A stretch of 32,212 bases of DNA. Origin: Glycomyces luteolus. GTDB taxonomy: Bacteria; Actinomycetota; Actinomycetes; Mycobacteriales; Micromonosporaceae. Shown piece by piece: positions 1 through 7,221 of the stretch (the stretch's first letter is position 1; each line of letters opens with the position of its first letter). The notes below the pieces were generated by a model that saw only the letters and a program-made list of their open reading frames with translations, searched no databases and was not told the origin of the DNA. Both the position numbers and the translations under genes were made by a program. The stretch spans positions 36,789-69,000 of the forward strand of contig NZ_JAPZVP010000028.1 in assembly GCF_027622875.1 (NCBI RefSeq). Direction: 5' to 3'.

Positions 1-83
1 CGCCCGCGCCGCCCCCCCCCCCCCCCCCCCCCCCCCGCGGGCGGGGCCCGCCCCCCCCCCCCCCGCCCGCCCCCCCCCCCCCC
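1..83. repeat. Poly-C / GC-only low-complexity tract at the window edge
   Basis: This stretch contains only C and G, mostly uninterrupted C runs broken by short GCCCGC pieces, and normal sequence starts abruptly at 84. On the other strand it is poly-G, the typical signature of two-colour Illumina chemistry reading no signal. I infer that this is a contig end with assembly or base-calling artefact rather than biology. A real G-quadruplex tract is possible but less likely. Confidence 0.75.
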
Positions 84-113
84 TCGGTCGGTTCTGGTGT
101 CAGGCCCGGGTGG

Positions 114-962
114 TCACCGGCGCAGTTCGGCGGTGCAGCACTTGACGGAGCCGCCGCCCTTCTTGAGCTCCGAGAGGTCAACCGGGACGGTCTCGTATCC
201 GGCGTCGCGGAGTTTCTTGGCGAAACCGGAGGCCTCGGCGTTGATGACGACGTTGCGGCCGTCCGAGACGAAGTTCAATCCGAAACCGGCGGCGTCCTCG
301 GCGTCGGCGATCACCGCGTCGGGGAAGAGCCGTTCGAGCAGCAGACGGCTGCCCGGGGCGAAAGCCTCGGGGTAGTAGGCGATGCGCTCGTCGTCGAGAG
401 GCGCGAGCGCGGTGTCGAGGTGGTAGTAGCGGGGGTCGACCAGGCGCAGCGAGACGACGGGGCGGCCGAACACGTCGGCGGCCTCGGCGTGGGCGCGGGC
501 GTCGGTGCGGAAACCCCAGCCGGCGAGGATGAGCTCGCGGCCGGGCAGGTAGGTGAAGTCGCCTTCGCCTTCGTTGATGAACTCGGGCTCAGCGTATTTC
601 CAGCCGGAGGTGCGGTACCACTTCTCGTGGGCGTCGGCTTCGGGGCGGCGTTCGGGGTAGCGGAAGCTCGCGCCGTAGGCGATCCCGTCGACGACGAAGG
701 CGCCGTTGGCGGAGTAGACCATGTCGGGGAGGCCGGGCTCGGGCTCGATGCGGACGACCTCGTGGCCGAGGGCGGTGTAGGCGTCGGCCAGGGCTTCCCA
801 CTGGGTGCAGGCGAGTGTGGCGTCGACGGGGGCGGTCGTGTCCATCCAAGGGTTGATGGCGTACTCGACGGCGTAGTAGGCGGGGCGGCACATGAGGTAC
901 GTGCGGCGGCCGGGCGACCGGGTCGCGGGCGCCGCGGCAGGTGAAGAACGGTGTTTCTCCAT
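114..962 (-). CDS. ddaH: Dimethylargininase / amidinotransferase-family hydrolase
   Basis: The 282-aa product belongs to the guanidine-modifying (pentein) superfamily and probably hydrolyses N-omega-methylated arginine to citrulline plus methylamine in the cytoplasm. The conserved N-terminal block MCRPAYYAVEYAINPWMD is at 24-41. The acidic substrate-binding motif LPDMVYSANGAF is at 78-89. An EGEGD motif is at 131-135, the catalytic His is H181 in YYHLDT, and the nucleophilic Cys sits in GGGSVKCCT (C275/C276), like the double Cys of mammalian DDAH-1. Length is normal for the family. The ATG at 962 gives about 20 residues of poorly conserved leader and has no good Shine-Dalgarno, so a start nearer the conserved block (Met24) cannot be excluded. 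It is the last gene before the contig-end-like tract. A related ornithine- or hydroxyarginine-type hydrolase activity is the main alternative. Confidence 0.88.
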   Translation of the reverse strand: MEKHRSSPAAAPATRSPGRRTYLMCRPAYYAVEYAINPWMDTTAPVDATLACTQWEALADAYTALGHEVVRIEPEPGLPDMVYSANGAFVVDGIAYGASFRYPERRPEADAHEKWYRTSGWKYAEPEFINEGEGDFTYLPGRELILAGWGFRTDARAHAEAADVFGRPVVSLRLVDPRYYHLDTALAPLDDERIAYYPEAFAPGSRLLLERLFPDAVIADAEDAAGFGLNFVSDGRNVVINAEASGFAKKLRDAGYETVPVDLSELKKGGGSVKCCTAELRR

Positions 963-1057
963 GGCGCGAGTTTAGACAGCCCGAACCCCCAACGCACTGC
1001 CCGCGGGCGCAGGACACACCGGAGTGTGACCATCACGCCTCACCAGGCAGGTCACCC

Positions 1058-1245
1058 GTGTCCGGACGGGCCAGGGGCAGTGGACCGTTCGGACCATTCG
1101 AGGTCTCACCCTCCTCGCCGGTGTCCGGGCGGGCGGGGGCGATGGTTCGCTCCGCCGCCTTGCCGGGCCTCACTCTCCGCCGGTGTCTGGAGGGGAGGGG
1201 AGATGGTTCGTTCCGTCGCCGTTCGGGGCCCCCTCCCCCCTCCTC
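1058..1245. repeat. Three degenerate 62-63 bp tandem direct repeats
   Basis: Units begin at 1058, 1121 and 1183, each with GTGTC(C/T)GG followed by a G-rich block. Units 2 and 3 share GATGGTTCG(C/T)TCCG(C/T)CGCC, and units 1 and 2 end in a CTCAC(C/T)CTCC...CGCCG block. They fill the gap between the end of the pilus operon and the ddaH start. No ORF in them looks coding. Role unknown; they could carry repeated protein-binding sites ahead of ddaH. Confidence 0.55.
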
Positions 1246-1298
1246 CCCGCCCGCCTCCTTCCCGCACCCCGACCGTCGGTTGCAGTCCTTCGGTGTTC

Positions 1299-1336
1299 CC
1301 GGTGCCCGGCGGCCTGGCCTCGGCCGCCGGGACCGG
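1299..1336 (-). terminator. Hairpin terminator after the pilus operon
   Basis: Perfect 10-bp arms CCCGGCGGCC (1305-1314) and GGCCGCCGGG (1322-1331) flank a 7-nt loop. The stem is extended by CCGGT/ACCGG across a one-base bulge. It lies about 40 nt beyond the stop of the last minus-strand pilus gene. There is no U-tract, which is usual for actinobacterial terminators. Confidence 0.6.
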
Positions 1337-1375
1337 TTGTGCGTCAGTGCGATCGAGCCGGTCAAGGCCGACCTG

Positions 1376-1816
1376 CTATTCGACCGCTACCGGGCCTGCT
1401 CGAGACACCGCTCGGGCTGGGCCGAAGGCCGCCGGGAGGCCGTTCGGCGTCTCGTTGACGTGGACCGTCACTTCCAGTTCGCTCACCTCGCATCCTTGGA
1501 ACTCGGCCTCGGACCGCTCGACCATCGCCTGGGCCGCTGCGCATGCCTCATCCTCACCGAAGATGACCCTCGCGGCTCCCGCCAGCGCGGCTGCGTCCGC
1601 TGCGCCTTGGGCCCGGTGGCGGGCCGCGCCGGCCTGGCCGACGGCGGTGAACGCCACCGCTGAGGCCAGGAGCGCGGCCGCCACGCCGGTCGCCAGGACC
1701 GTCGCCGATCCTCGTTCGTTTCCGATCGCCGGGACCGTCTCCGTTTCGCGTTCCTCGTGGCTCGCGGCCCTCGACACGTCTAGCGCGGGTTCGGGTTTGC
1801 TTTGCTCCTTTCTCAT
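1376..1816 (-). CDS. Rv3654c-family TadE-like protein (last gene of the pilus operon)
   Basis: This 146-aa protein has a charged N-terminus, then ERGSATVLATGVAAALLAS (34-52) at the start of a single hydrophobic segment (about 36-58). The ARHRAQGAADAAALAGA stretch behind it is characteristic of actinobacterial TadE/TadG-like secretion-neighbourhood proteins. It is probably a minor pseudopilin-like envelope component of the Flp/Tad apparatus. The ATG at 1816 overlaps the upstream TGA in an ATGA quartet (4 bp), which decides the start and implies translational coupling. Length is in the family's usual range. Assignment rests on the motif and on gene order matching Rv3660c-Rv3654c. The detailed role is unknown in the family. 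Confidence 0.8.
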   Translation of the reverse strand: MRKEQSKPEPALDVSRAASHEERETETVPAIGNERGSATVLATGVAAALLASAVAFTAVGQAGAARHRAQGAADAAALAGAARVIFGEDEACAAAQAMVERSEAEFQGCEVSELEVTVHVNETPNGLPAAFGPARAVSRAGPVAVE

Positions 1817-2322
1817 TGGGGCAGGCCCGGTTCCATCGGGGCGGCGGCTTCGGCGGTGACGTCCATGGGCGGCGTCAGCGGGCCGAGGGGCCGGACCGGC
1901 GCGGTCACTACGGCGCGCGCCACGGTGTCGTCGTTCGACACTGCGACCGTTGCGCCTTCTGGCAGGTATGCCGCTGCGACCGCTTGCGGGTCCTCGCCTC
2001 TGGCGGCTGCGATCGCCGCGCTGTTGGCCGCGTCGATGGCGCGGACCTTCATGCCGACGGTCGACACCGCCCACAGGCCGAGTGCGAGCACCGCGACCAC
2101 GGCGGGCATGACCGCCGCCGTTTCCGCGGTCACGAACCCGCTTTCGGGTCCCCTGCGTTTGCGGCTCTCCCGGTTCGTGGGCGGTCTGGTGCGCGGTCCT
2201 CTGCTTTTCCGTCGGCGTCTCGGTTTCTCCGCGTCGGATCTCCGGTGCGCGATGCGGCCTGACGGTGGCGGTGGGTCGGGCCGGATCTGGTCTTTCGGCG
2301 CGGTTGGGAGGCCAGTGGTCAT
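1813..2322 (-). CDS. TadE-like minor pseudopilin with basic leader
   Basis: The 169-aa protein has a class III prepilin-peptidase-type site: G62 followed by FVTAE, with Glu at +5 (E67), then a hydrophobic helix through about residue 86. This is the TadE signature. The part ahead of the cleavage site is unusual: about 60 residues very rich in Arg, Lys and Pro (for example RRRRKSRGPRTRPP at 36-49), against the roughly 10-25 residues common in TadE proteins. The ATG at 2322 overlaps the stop of the preceding gene (ATGA). The next gene overlaps it in the same way. It is inferred to be a minor subunit or assembly factor of the pilus, processed at the inner face of the membrane. Confidence 0.78.
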   Translation of the reverse strand: MTTGLPTAPKDQIRPDPPPPSGRIAHRRSDAEKPRRRRKSRGPRTRPPTNRESRKRRGPESGFVTAETAAVMPAVVAVLALGLWAVSTVGMKVRAIDAANSAAIAAARGEDPQAVAAAYLPEGATVAVSNDDTVARAVVTAPVRPLGPLTPPMDVTAEAAAPMEPGLPQ

Positions 2323-3002
2323 GCGAGGGCCCGTTCGATCAGGTCGGACAGGGCGCTTTGCACCGGCCCGGAGGTGAGCACTTTCAGCAGCACTCCGGCG
2401 AACGCCACGGCGGCGAGTGTGCCGACCGCGTACTCGGCGGTGCTCATGCCGCTTTCGCCTCGCATTCGGGACGCGAACTGCGCGCCCCAGCTCGGTTTCG
2501 CCGTGTGCCGCATCCGGCCCGGGCTCCATTCGTCCTCGGGCCTCGGGTGCGGGCTCGGGGGGCGCTTCACCGGTGGCGGTCGGTCGTCGGTGGGGTTCGC
2601 AGGGCCCGCGGTGATCGGCGTACGGCTCCGGTTCGAGCCCGGTGACCAGGGTTCGGTGGTGCTCCTTGGCGCGACGGGGTTGTTTCGGGCGGAGGTGCTG
2701 GCCGGTGCGCCGGTGCTGGCCGGTGCGCCGGTGCTGGCCGGCGCGGGGGTGCTTGTCGGCTCGACCGGGTTCGCTGGTTCGACGACGTTGGTTCGGGTGT
2801 CGGCGTTCGGTTGGTCGGGGATGGGTTTCACGTCGCAGCGTCGGCCGCAGGCGAGTCGAGGGTGGGCGCTACCGGGTTCGCAGATCGGTGCCATGCGGCT
2901 TTCGGGGCGGCATGATGCCTGGCAGGTGTCGGGTCGGGAAGGTGCCTGGCGCCGGTCGCTCCGGGTCGGGAGGGCCATCGTGGTGTGGGTGTTCGCGTGC
3001 AT
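2319..3002 (-). CDS. DUF4244 Flp-pilin-like protein with long Pro/Ser/Thr leader
   Basis: The C-terminal 43 residues (GESGMSTAEYAVGTLAAV... from 182) are a DUF4244 / Flp-pilin-like domain. They contain a prepilin-peptidase-type site after G185 with Glu at +5 (E190) and one hydrophobic helix. This is probably the major pilin of the operon (Rv3656c-like). The ATG at 3002 has a clear AGAGGA Shine-Dalgarno about 8 nt upstream and gives a 227-aa protein. About 180 disordered residues then precede the pilin domain, including APAST repeats at 87-103. An in-frame ATG at 2513 (GGAG upstream) would give a normal 64-aa prepilin with a 22-residue leader. The long region keeps G/C-rich third codon positions, so I favour the long form, but the short start is a real alternative. 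Confidence 0.72.
   Translation of the reverse strand: MHANTHTTMALPTRSDRRQAPSRPDTCQASCRPESRMAPICEPGSAHPRLACGRRCDVKPIPDQPNADTRTNVVEPANPVEPTSTPAPASTGAPASTGAPASTSARNNPVAPRSTTEPWSPGSNRSRTPITAGPANPTDDRPPPVKRPPSPHPRPEDEWSPGRMRHTAKPSWGAQFASRMRGESGMSTAEYAVGTLAAVAFAGVLLKVLTSGPVQSALSDLIERALA
2694..2739. repeat. 18-bp tandem repeat inside the DUF4244 leader
   Basis: GGTGCTGGCCGGTGCGCC is repeated 2.5 times and encodes APASTG repeats on the minus strand. Unit length is a multiple of three, so copy number can change without breaking the frame. Confidence 0.7.
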
Positions 3003-3037
3003 CGCGGTTTCCTCTCTTCGGTTGTCTGGCAATGAGG

Positions 3038-3637
3038 TCAGAGGCCGGTGGCCAGGGTGTCGGTGACGATGCCGAGCACCACCGGTCCGATACCGGCGAT
3101 TACGAACGCGGGCAGGAAGCACAGGCACAGGGGCCCGACGAGTGCGACTGCGGCGCGTCCGGCGCGTTCTTCGGTTCGGGTGCGGAGTTCTGATCGGAGG
3201 GATGCCGCGAGTTGTTCCAGGCCCGCCGCGATGGCGGCGCCGGAGTCGCCGGAGCGGTCGAGTTGGCGGGCGAGGCGTGCGGCTCCTGGCAGCCTGCCGA
3301 GTTCCGGGAGTGCTTCGGCGGCGGTGGCGCCCAGGTGGATCGCTCCGGCGAAGCGGTTCAGGCGGTCGCCGATCTCGGGGTCGTCGGCTTCGGCGACGGC
3401 GAACGCCGCTTGCGGGAACGGTGCTCCGGCCCGCATGCAGGCGGCGAGGAGGTCGAGTGTCCAGGGCCAGGACGGGGCGAGCCGGTCGGCGGCGGTCCGT
3501 TCGGCCCGGTCGGGGTCGGCGCGGAGGAGGCGGGCGGCGAGCCACCAGGCGCCGAAGCCCGCGACGATGCCTGTCACGCCTCCGATGGCGATCGCGACGG
3601 CTACGCCCGCGAAGGGGCCGATGAGTTTGCGCAGCAT
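3038..3637 (-). CDS. tadC: TadC-like type II secretion F-domain membrane protein
   Basis: The 199-aa protein has an N-terminal membrane segment (about 8-35), a cytoplasmic helical T2SF domain (about 55-150) and a C-terminal membrane segment. The last contains the family-typical VGPLCLCFLPAFVIAGIGPVV (167-187). It is an inner-membrane platform protein that pairs with TadB and transmits ATPase work to pilin extraction. It is short, as actinobacterial Rv3657c-type proteins are. The ATG at 3637 shares one base with the tadB stop (TGATG) and has GAGGAG 7 nt upstream. A 35-nt gap separates it from the DUF4244 gene. Confidence 0.83.
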   Translation of the reverse strand: MLRKLIGPFAGVAVAIAIGGVTGIVAGFGAWWLAARLLRADPDRAERTAADRLAPSWPWTLDLLAACMRAGAPFPQAAFAVAEADDPEIGDRLNRFAGAIHLGATAAEALPELGRLPGAARLARQLDRSGDSGAAIAAGLEQLAASLRSELRTRTEERAGRAAVALVGPLCLCFLPAFVIAGIGPVVLGIVTDTLATGL

Positions 3638-4317
3638 CAGGAACTCCTCGGGTTGACGGAGGCGATGAGCGCGCCGGTCCAGGCGAGGCCTGCGGCTTGG
3701 AGGCCCATCGCGGTCCCGGCCGCGCCGATGCCGGCGGGGGTGGCGAAGAGGAAAGCGACGGCTTCGACGCCGAGTGCCGCTTCGCCGAGTGCGACTCCGG
3801 CGACGGGCAAGGCGATGAGGAGGGCCGCGGTGGCTCGGATGGAGGCGGTCTGGGCGCCGGCGCGGGCGGCGGACTGGTGGTCGTCGTTGAGGTGGTCGGC
3901 GAGTCTGCGGCAGAGTTCGGCGGCGGGGGCGCCGAGTTCGGCGGCGATGCGGAGGGCGGCCCGGAGGCGGCGGGCGGTGGCCGCGGCTTCGGCCGGCCAT
4001 TCCGGTTCGGCTGCGGCGATCGCGCGGGCCGGGTCGGTTCCGGCCGCGAGGTCGGCTGCGAGGTAGGCGACGGTGTCGGCGGCGGCGCGGCGGGCTTCGC
4101 GTTCGCGTTTGCGGTGCAGGGCGAGATGCCAGGCGGCTACTGCGGCGGCGGTGTAAGTCGCCGCGACCGCTGCGGCGGTGACCGCTGCGAGCGGGCCGAG
4201 GCCTCCGTCGTGGCGGTATCCGGCGAACCAGGCGGCGAGGACTGCGGAGAGGAGCGCGGTGATCGAGGCCGCGGCTTTCGGCCGGTGGGCGATCAGTGCG
4301 GTGGCGACGGCGGTCAT
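3637..4317 (-). CDS. tadB: TadB-like type II secretion F-domain membrane protein
   Basis: The 226-aa Ala-rich protein has two N-terminal membrane segments (about 17-34 and 40-64) and a cytoplasmic helical domain (about 68-158). Two C-terminal membrane segments follow (about 162-180 and 185-215). This is the TadB/T2SF topology. It is the partner of TadC in the inner-membrane platform on which TadA acts. The ATG at 4317 is preceded by AAGGAGA at about 7 nt, a strong Shine-Dalgarno, and overlaps the stop of the small Arg-rich ORF upstream (ATGA). Sequence conservation in this family is low. The assignment therefore rests on topology, on its place between tadA and tadC, and on synteny with Rv3658c. 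Confidence 0.8.
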   Translation of the reverse strand: MTAVATALIAHRPKAAASITALLSAVLAAWFAGYRHDGGLGPLAAVTAAAVAATYTAAAVAAWHLALHRKREREARRAAADTVAYLAADLAAGTDPARAIAAAEPEWPAEAAATARRLRAALRIAAELGAPAAELCRRLADHLNDDHQSAARAGAQTASIRATAALLIALPVAGVALGEAALGVEAVAFLFATPAGIGAAGTAMGLQAAGLAWTGALIASVNPRSS

Positions 4318-4550
4318 GTGGTGTCTCCTTTCGGTGATCGGCTGGCTTGGCCCTGCGTGCGGCGAGCGGATGGAGTGGTCGGCGAGTTCGGGATGCGTTC
4401 GCGTCGGCGAGGCGGGCGGTGGCCCGGTCCGTCCCGGCCGGTGTGGTGGCGGAGCGCGTCTCGGTCCGGTCGCGCCCGGGGTCTGCGTGCCCGGTCGGGT
4501 CGTCCGCAGCGGCGGCGTTCGGGCGGTTGGGCGAATGCGGTAGCGGTCAT
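4314..4550 (-). CDS. Small Arg-rich protein coupled to tadB (hypothetical)
   Basis: This 78-aa ORF fills the only large gap in the pilus operon. It starts at ATG 4550 behind GAGGGAG (about 9 nt), a good Shine-Dalgarno, and its TGA overlaps the tadB ATG in the same ATGA arrangement used elsewhere in the operon. The product is about one quarter Arg with many Pro and His residues, has no hydrophobic segment, and matches no family I recognise. Its composition resembles the basic leaders of the TadE and DUF4244 genes further down. It may be a real small basic protein, or a leader ORF whose translation delivers ribosomes to tadB. Third-position GC bias is weaker than in its neighbours, so coding is unproven. 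Confidence 0.42.
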   Translation of the reverse strand: MTATAFAQPPERRRCGRPDRARRPRARPDRDALRHHTGRDGPGHRPPRRRERIPNSPTTPSARRTQGQASRSPKGDTT

Positions 4551-4638
4551 GAGCGGTGCTCCCTCGGATGCGGGCGGAGACCGTGCCGTGCGGACGTGTC
4601 GGCACTGCAGCGGCGTGCGGTTGCGGTTGCGCTGCGGC

Positions 4639-5811
4639 TCATGCGTTCCGCTCCTTCAGGAGGCGTTCGAGGATGCCGGCCGCCGGGCCCGGTCCGTGGC
4701 GTGTCCACGCCGTGGAGACCGTCAGTTGCTGGGTTCTCGCGTGGCCGGTCTCGATCAGGGCGATCTCGGCGACTTGCCGCCCGGTGCCGTTTCGCCGCAA
4801 GTGGATGATGACGCGGAGGGCGGCCACCAGCTGGGCGTGGAGCCCTGCACGCGGCAGGCCGTGCGGGAGCGCGAGGGCTTCGAGCCGCGCGGGCGCGTCG
4901 GCGGCGGCGTTGCAGTGCAGGGTGCCCGCGCCGCCCTCGTGGCCGGTGTTGAGGGCGCCGAGGAGTTCGATCACTTCGGCGCCGCGGCATTCGCCCACGA
5001 CGATGCGGTCCGGGCGCATCCGCAGCGACTGGCGGACGAGCGCTGCCAGGTCGACCTCCCCCGCGCCTTCGATGTTCGCCGGACGCGATTCGAGGGTGAG
5101 CGTGTGGGGGTGGTCCGGGGCGAGTTCGGCGGCGTCTTCGACGATGACAATGCGTTCCTCCTCGGGCGCGTTCGACAGGAGGCTCGCGAGGAGCGTGGTC
5201 TTGCCGGTTCCAGTGCCGCCTGTGACGACGAAAGCGAGGCGGGCTTTCACGATGCGCAGCAGCAGGTCCGCCATGTCCGCGGTGAGGGTGTCGGCCTCTA
5301 CGAGCTGGGTGAGCGTGAACGCTTTGGACCGGTGGGTGCGGAAGGACAGGTAGGGGCCCGAGGTGGCGATCGGTGCGAGCACGGCGTGGAACCGGGTGCC
5401 GTCGGGCAGTCGCACGTCCGCGTAGGGGCTGCCCGCGTCGAGGCGCCTCCCGGCCGCGGCGGCGAGGCGGCAGGCGAGGGAGCGGATCGTGTCGGGCCCG
5501 CCGAGGCGGACGGCAGCGGGCCGCAGGCCTTCGCCGCGGTCGGCCCAGACGCCGCCCGCACCGTTGACGACGACATCGGTGACCTGCGGGTCGTCCAGCA
5601 GCGATTGGAGCGGGCCTGCGCCGATGAGATCGTCGCTCAGGGCCGCCGAGAGCTGGAGGAGCGAGGCCTGGTCGGGTGGTGCGGCGCCTGCCGCGCAGAG
5701 GGCCCGGACGATGTCCGCTTTGGCTGATCCATGCGCCCGGTCCCGGTTCGTTCCGGGTCTGGTCTGGGCGGCGAGCTGGCGTCGGACCCGGGCGAGGAGT
5801 TCGAGGTTCAT
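4639..5811 (-). CDS. tadA: TadA-family secretion/pilus assembly ATPase
   Basis: The 390-aa cytoplasmic ATPase powers Flp/Tad pilus assembly. All hallmark motifs are visible: Walker A GGTGTGKTT (198-206), Asp box IVIVEDAAEL (221-230), Walker B-type RPDRIVVGECRGAE (266-279) and His box NTGHEGGAGTLHC (288-300). The N-terminal region with VVNGAGGVWAD (81-91) and the SPYADVRLPDGTRF block (128-141) is also typical of CpaF/TadA. The ATG at 5811 overlaps the stop of the ssd gene (ATGA), which fixes the start. Length matches the compact actinobacterial form (Rv3659c-like). It is co-transcribed with ssd upstream and tadB/tadC downstream. Confidence 0.93.
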   Translation of the reverse strand: MNLELLARVRRQLAAQTRPGTNRDRAHGSAKADIVRALCAAGAAPPDQASLLQLSAALSDDLIGAGPLQSLLDDPQVTDVVVNGAGGVWADRGEGLRPAAVRLGGPDTIRSLACRLAAAAGRRLDAGSPYADVRLPDGTRFHAVLAPIATSGPYLSFRTHRSKAFTLTQLVEADTLTADMADLLLRIVKARLAFVVTGGTGTGKTTLLASLLSNAPEEERIVIVEDAAELAPDHPHTLTLESRPANIEGAGEVDLAALVRQSLRMRPDRIVVGECRGAEVIELLGALNTGHEGGAGTLHCNAAADAPARLEALALPHGLPRAGLHAQLVAALRVIIHLRRNGTGRQVAEIALIETGHARTQQLTVSTAWTRHGPGPAAGILERLLKERNA

Positions 5812-6968
5812 CGCGTCGCTCCGGTCTGCCCGAGGAGGGCCAGTTCGCCGCGCGAGCGGGGTTGGCTGAGCGCCGCGGTGAGGTCGCGGATGCCGCGGCC
5901 GACTTTGCCGCGGGGGACGCGGCCTTGGCGCAGCAGTACCGGGAGTCGCCGGTCGGCGGGGACGGCGCCCCAGACCGGTGGTTCGAGCCAGTCGGCTTCG
6001 CGCGGGCCGTCCCAGGTGGCGCCCGCCGGGCTCGGCTCGGCTTCGCCGCGGAGCACGACGCCGAGGTGGGCACTGTGGAGCCCGTACGCGGCGGTGACGC
6101 TGCGGGCGGCCTCCCAGGAGCGCGGCCCGGGGCCGAGGGCGACCGCGATCGAGCGGGCGGCGACGGCCGCCGCGGCGGAAGCGGGGGTGCGGGTGCGCGG
6201 CAGGTCGACGACGACGAGGTCGGCGGCGAGTCGCGCGGCCCGCAGGACCCGGTCGAAGGCGTCGGCGCTCACTTCGGCGGGATTGCGGGGGTCGGGTCCG
6301 ACGATGTGAAGGCCGCCTCGTTTGGGGAGGCCGCCGAGGAGCCGTTCGGGGTCGAGCGGGCCGGTGCCGTTGGCGAGCGAGGGCCAGCGCCAGCCCGGTT
6401 GAGCGGCGAGTCCGGCGGCGGTGTCGATGCCGCCGCCGGTGTGGTCGAGGTCGATGAGGACGGTTTTGCGGCCGTCGCGGGCGGCGTCGGTGGCGGCGGC
6501 GAGCGCGAGGGTGGAGGCGCCTGCGCCGCCGTGTCCGGCGACGGCGGCGATGACGGGTGCGGGTTCGACGTCGAGTGCGGTGCGGATGAGCAGGTTGGTG
6601 AGGAAGTCGTCCGCGTCGGGGAGGGCGACGACGCTGGTGGCCTGCATCTGGATGGCCATGGGCCAGAGGAGGGAGGTGTCGTCGGCGTCCCCGCCGAGCC
6701 AGGACATGGTGGTGCACAGCAGGAGCGGTTCGCGGGGCGGGAAGTCGCAGGCGATGCATTCGGGGGCGAGGTCGGGGCCGACGAGGACGAGTGGGGCGCG
6801 CTGCCAGTGGCTTTCGGCGTCGCGCGGGTGGCGGATCCGGCGGAGGGGGTGGCCGGCGGTGGCGGCGAGCGGGGCGATGGCTTCGACGAGGCGCTCGTCG
6901 GTGGTGACGAGGAGGGATTCGGCGGCGGGTGCGGCGGTGATCGTGGTGCGGTCGAGTGTCGCGGCCAT
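5808..6968 (-). CDS. ssd: Septum-site-determining protein Ssd / CpaE-like ATPase
   Basis: The 386-aa protein has an N-terminal pseudo-receiver-like region (about 16-130) and a MinD/ParA-type domain. This is the organisation of CpaE/Ssd (Rv3660c), which localises pilus machinery and has been linked to septum regulation. The nucleotide-binding loop is GHGGAGAST (145-153). Neither the signature Lys nor the canonical Walker Lys of MinD (KGGxGKT) is present, His and Ala being in their place. CpaE-type proteins often lose the second Lys; losing both is more extreme. VLIDLDHTGGG (174-184) is the switch-like block. The ATG at 6968 has TAGGAG about 6 nt upstream. It is the first gene of the operon, and two DnaA-box-like sites lie 90-170 bp before it. 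Confidence 0.85.
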   Translation of the reverse strand: MAATLDRTTITAAPAAESLLVTTDERLVEAIAPLAATAGHPLRRIRHPRDAESHWQRAPLVLVGPDLAPECIACDFPPREPLLLCTTMSWLGGDADDTSLLWPMAIQMQATSVVALPDADDFLTNLLIRTALDVEPAPVIAAVAGHGGAGASTLALAAATDAARDGRKTVLIDLDHTGGGIDTAAGLAAQPGWRWPSLANGTGPLDPERLLGGLPKRGGLHIVGPDPRNPAEVSADAFDRVLRAARLAADLVVVDLPRTRTPASAAAAVAARSIAVALGPGPRSWEAARSVTAAYGLHSAHLGVVLRGEAEPSPAGATWDGPREADWLEPPVWGAVPADRRLPVLLRQGRVPRGKVGRGIRDLTAALSQPRSRGELALLGQTGATR

Positions 6969-7055
6969 GGCTACTCCTACGTTCAGTGATGTTCATATGC
7001 CTTGGAGTAACCATGACCGGCGCAGGGGAGGGTCGGCAAGGAGCAATTTTTCGGC

Positions 7056-7138
7056 TGTGGATAACTTCCGGTTTTTCGGATTATTCGGACAGTCTTGGGG
7101 TGCAAGGTGATGGTCGTTCGGGAATCGCCTGTGGACAA
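7056..7138 (-). promoter_or_regulatory. Two DnaA-box-like 9-mers upstream of ssd
   Basis: Read on the minus strand, TTATCCACA occupies 7064-7056 (perfect match to the TTATNCACA consensus) and TTGTCCACA occupies 7138-7130 (the form preferred in several actinobacteria). Both have the same orientation and are 74 bp apart, in a locally AT-richer stretch with T runs. They lie in the 5' region of the ssd-tad operon. Two sites are too few for an origin; transcriptional control by DnaA is the inference. Confidence 0.5.
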
Positions 7139-7175
7139 CTCGGCGTGTCGCAGGCGAGTGCGCCTCATATGCGAC

Positions 7176-7204
7176 GAGGGACCGTCCCAGTGGGACGGTC
7201 CCTC
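7176..7204 (-). terminator. Perfect 13-bp hairpin after the aldose epimerase gene
   Basis: Arms GAGGGACCGTCCC (7176-7188) and GGGACGGTCCCTC (7192-7204) are perfectly complementary around an AGT loop, 17 nt past the epimerase stop. There is no U-tract. It separates this gene from the ssd promoter region downstream. Confidence 0.8.
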
Positions 7205-7221
7205 TTCGGAGTTCGCTGCGA

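Noticed and set aside
3697..5727. 676-aa plus-strand open frame over the tad genes
   Set aside because: Gly/Arg/Val/Glu-rich shadow of the minus-strand tadA-tadB genes, which show complete family motifs; long antisense frames are expected at this GC content.
7056..7138. Replication origin
   Set aside because: Only two DnaA boxes, no dnaA/dnaN/gyrB neighbours and no clustered AT-rich unwinding region.
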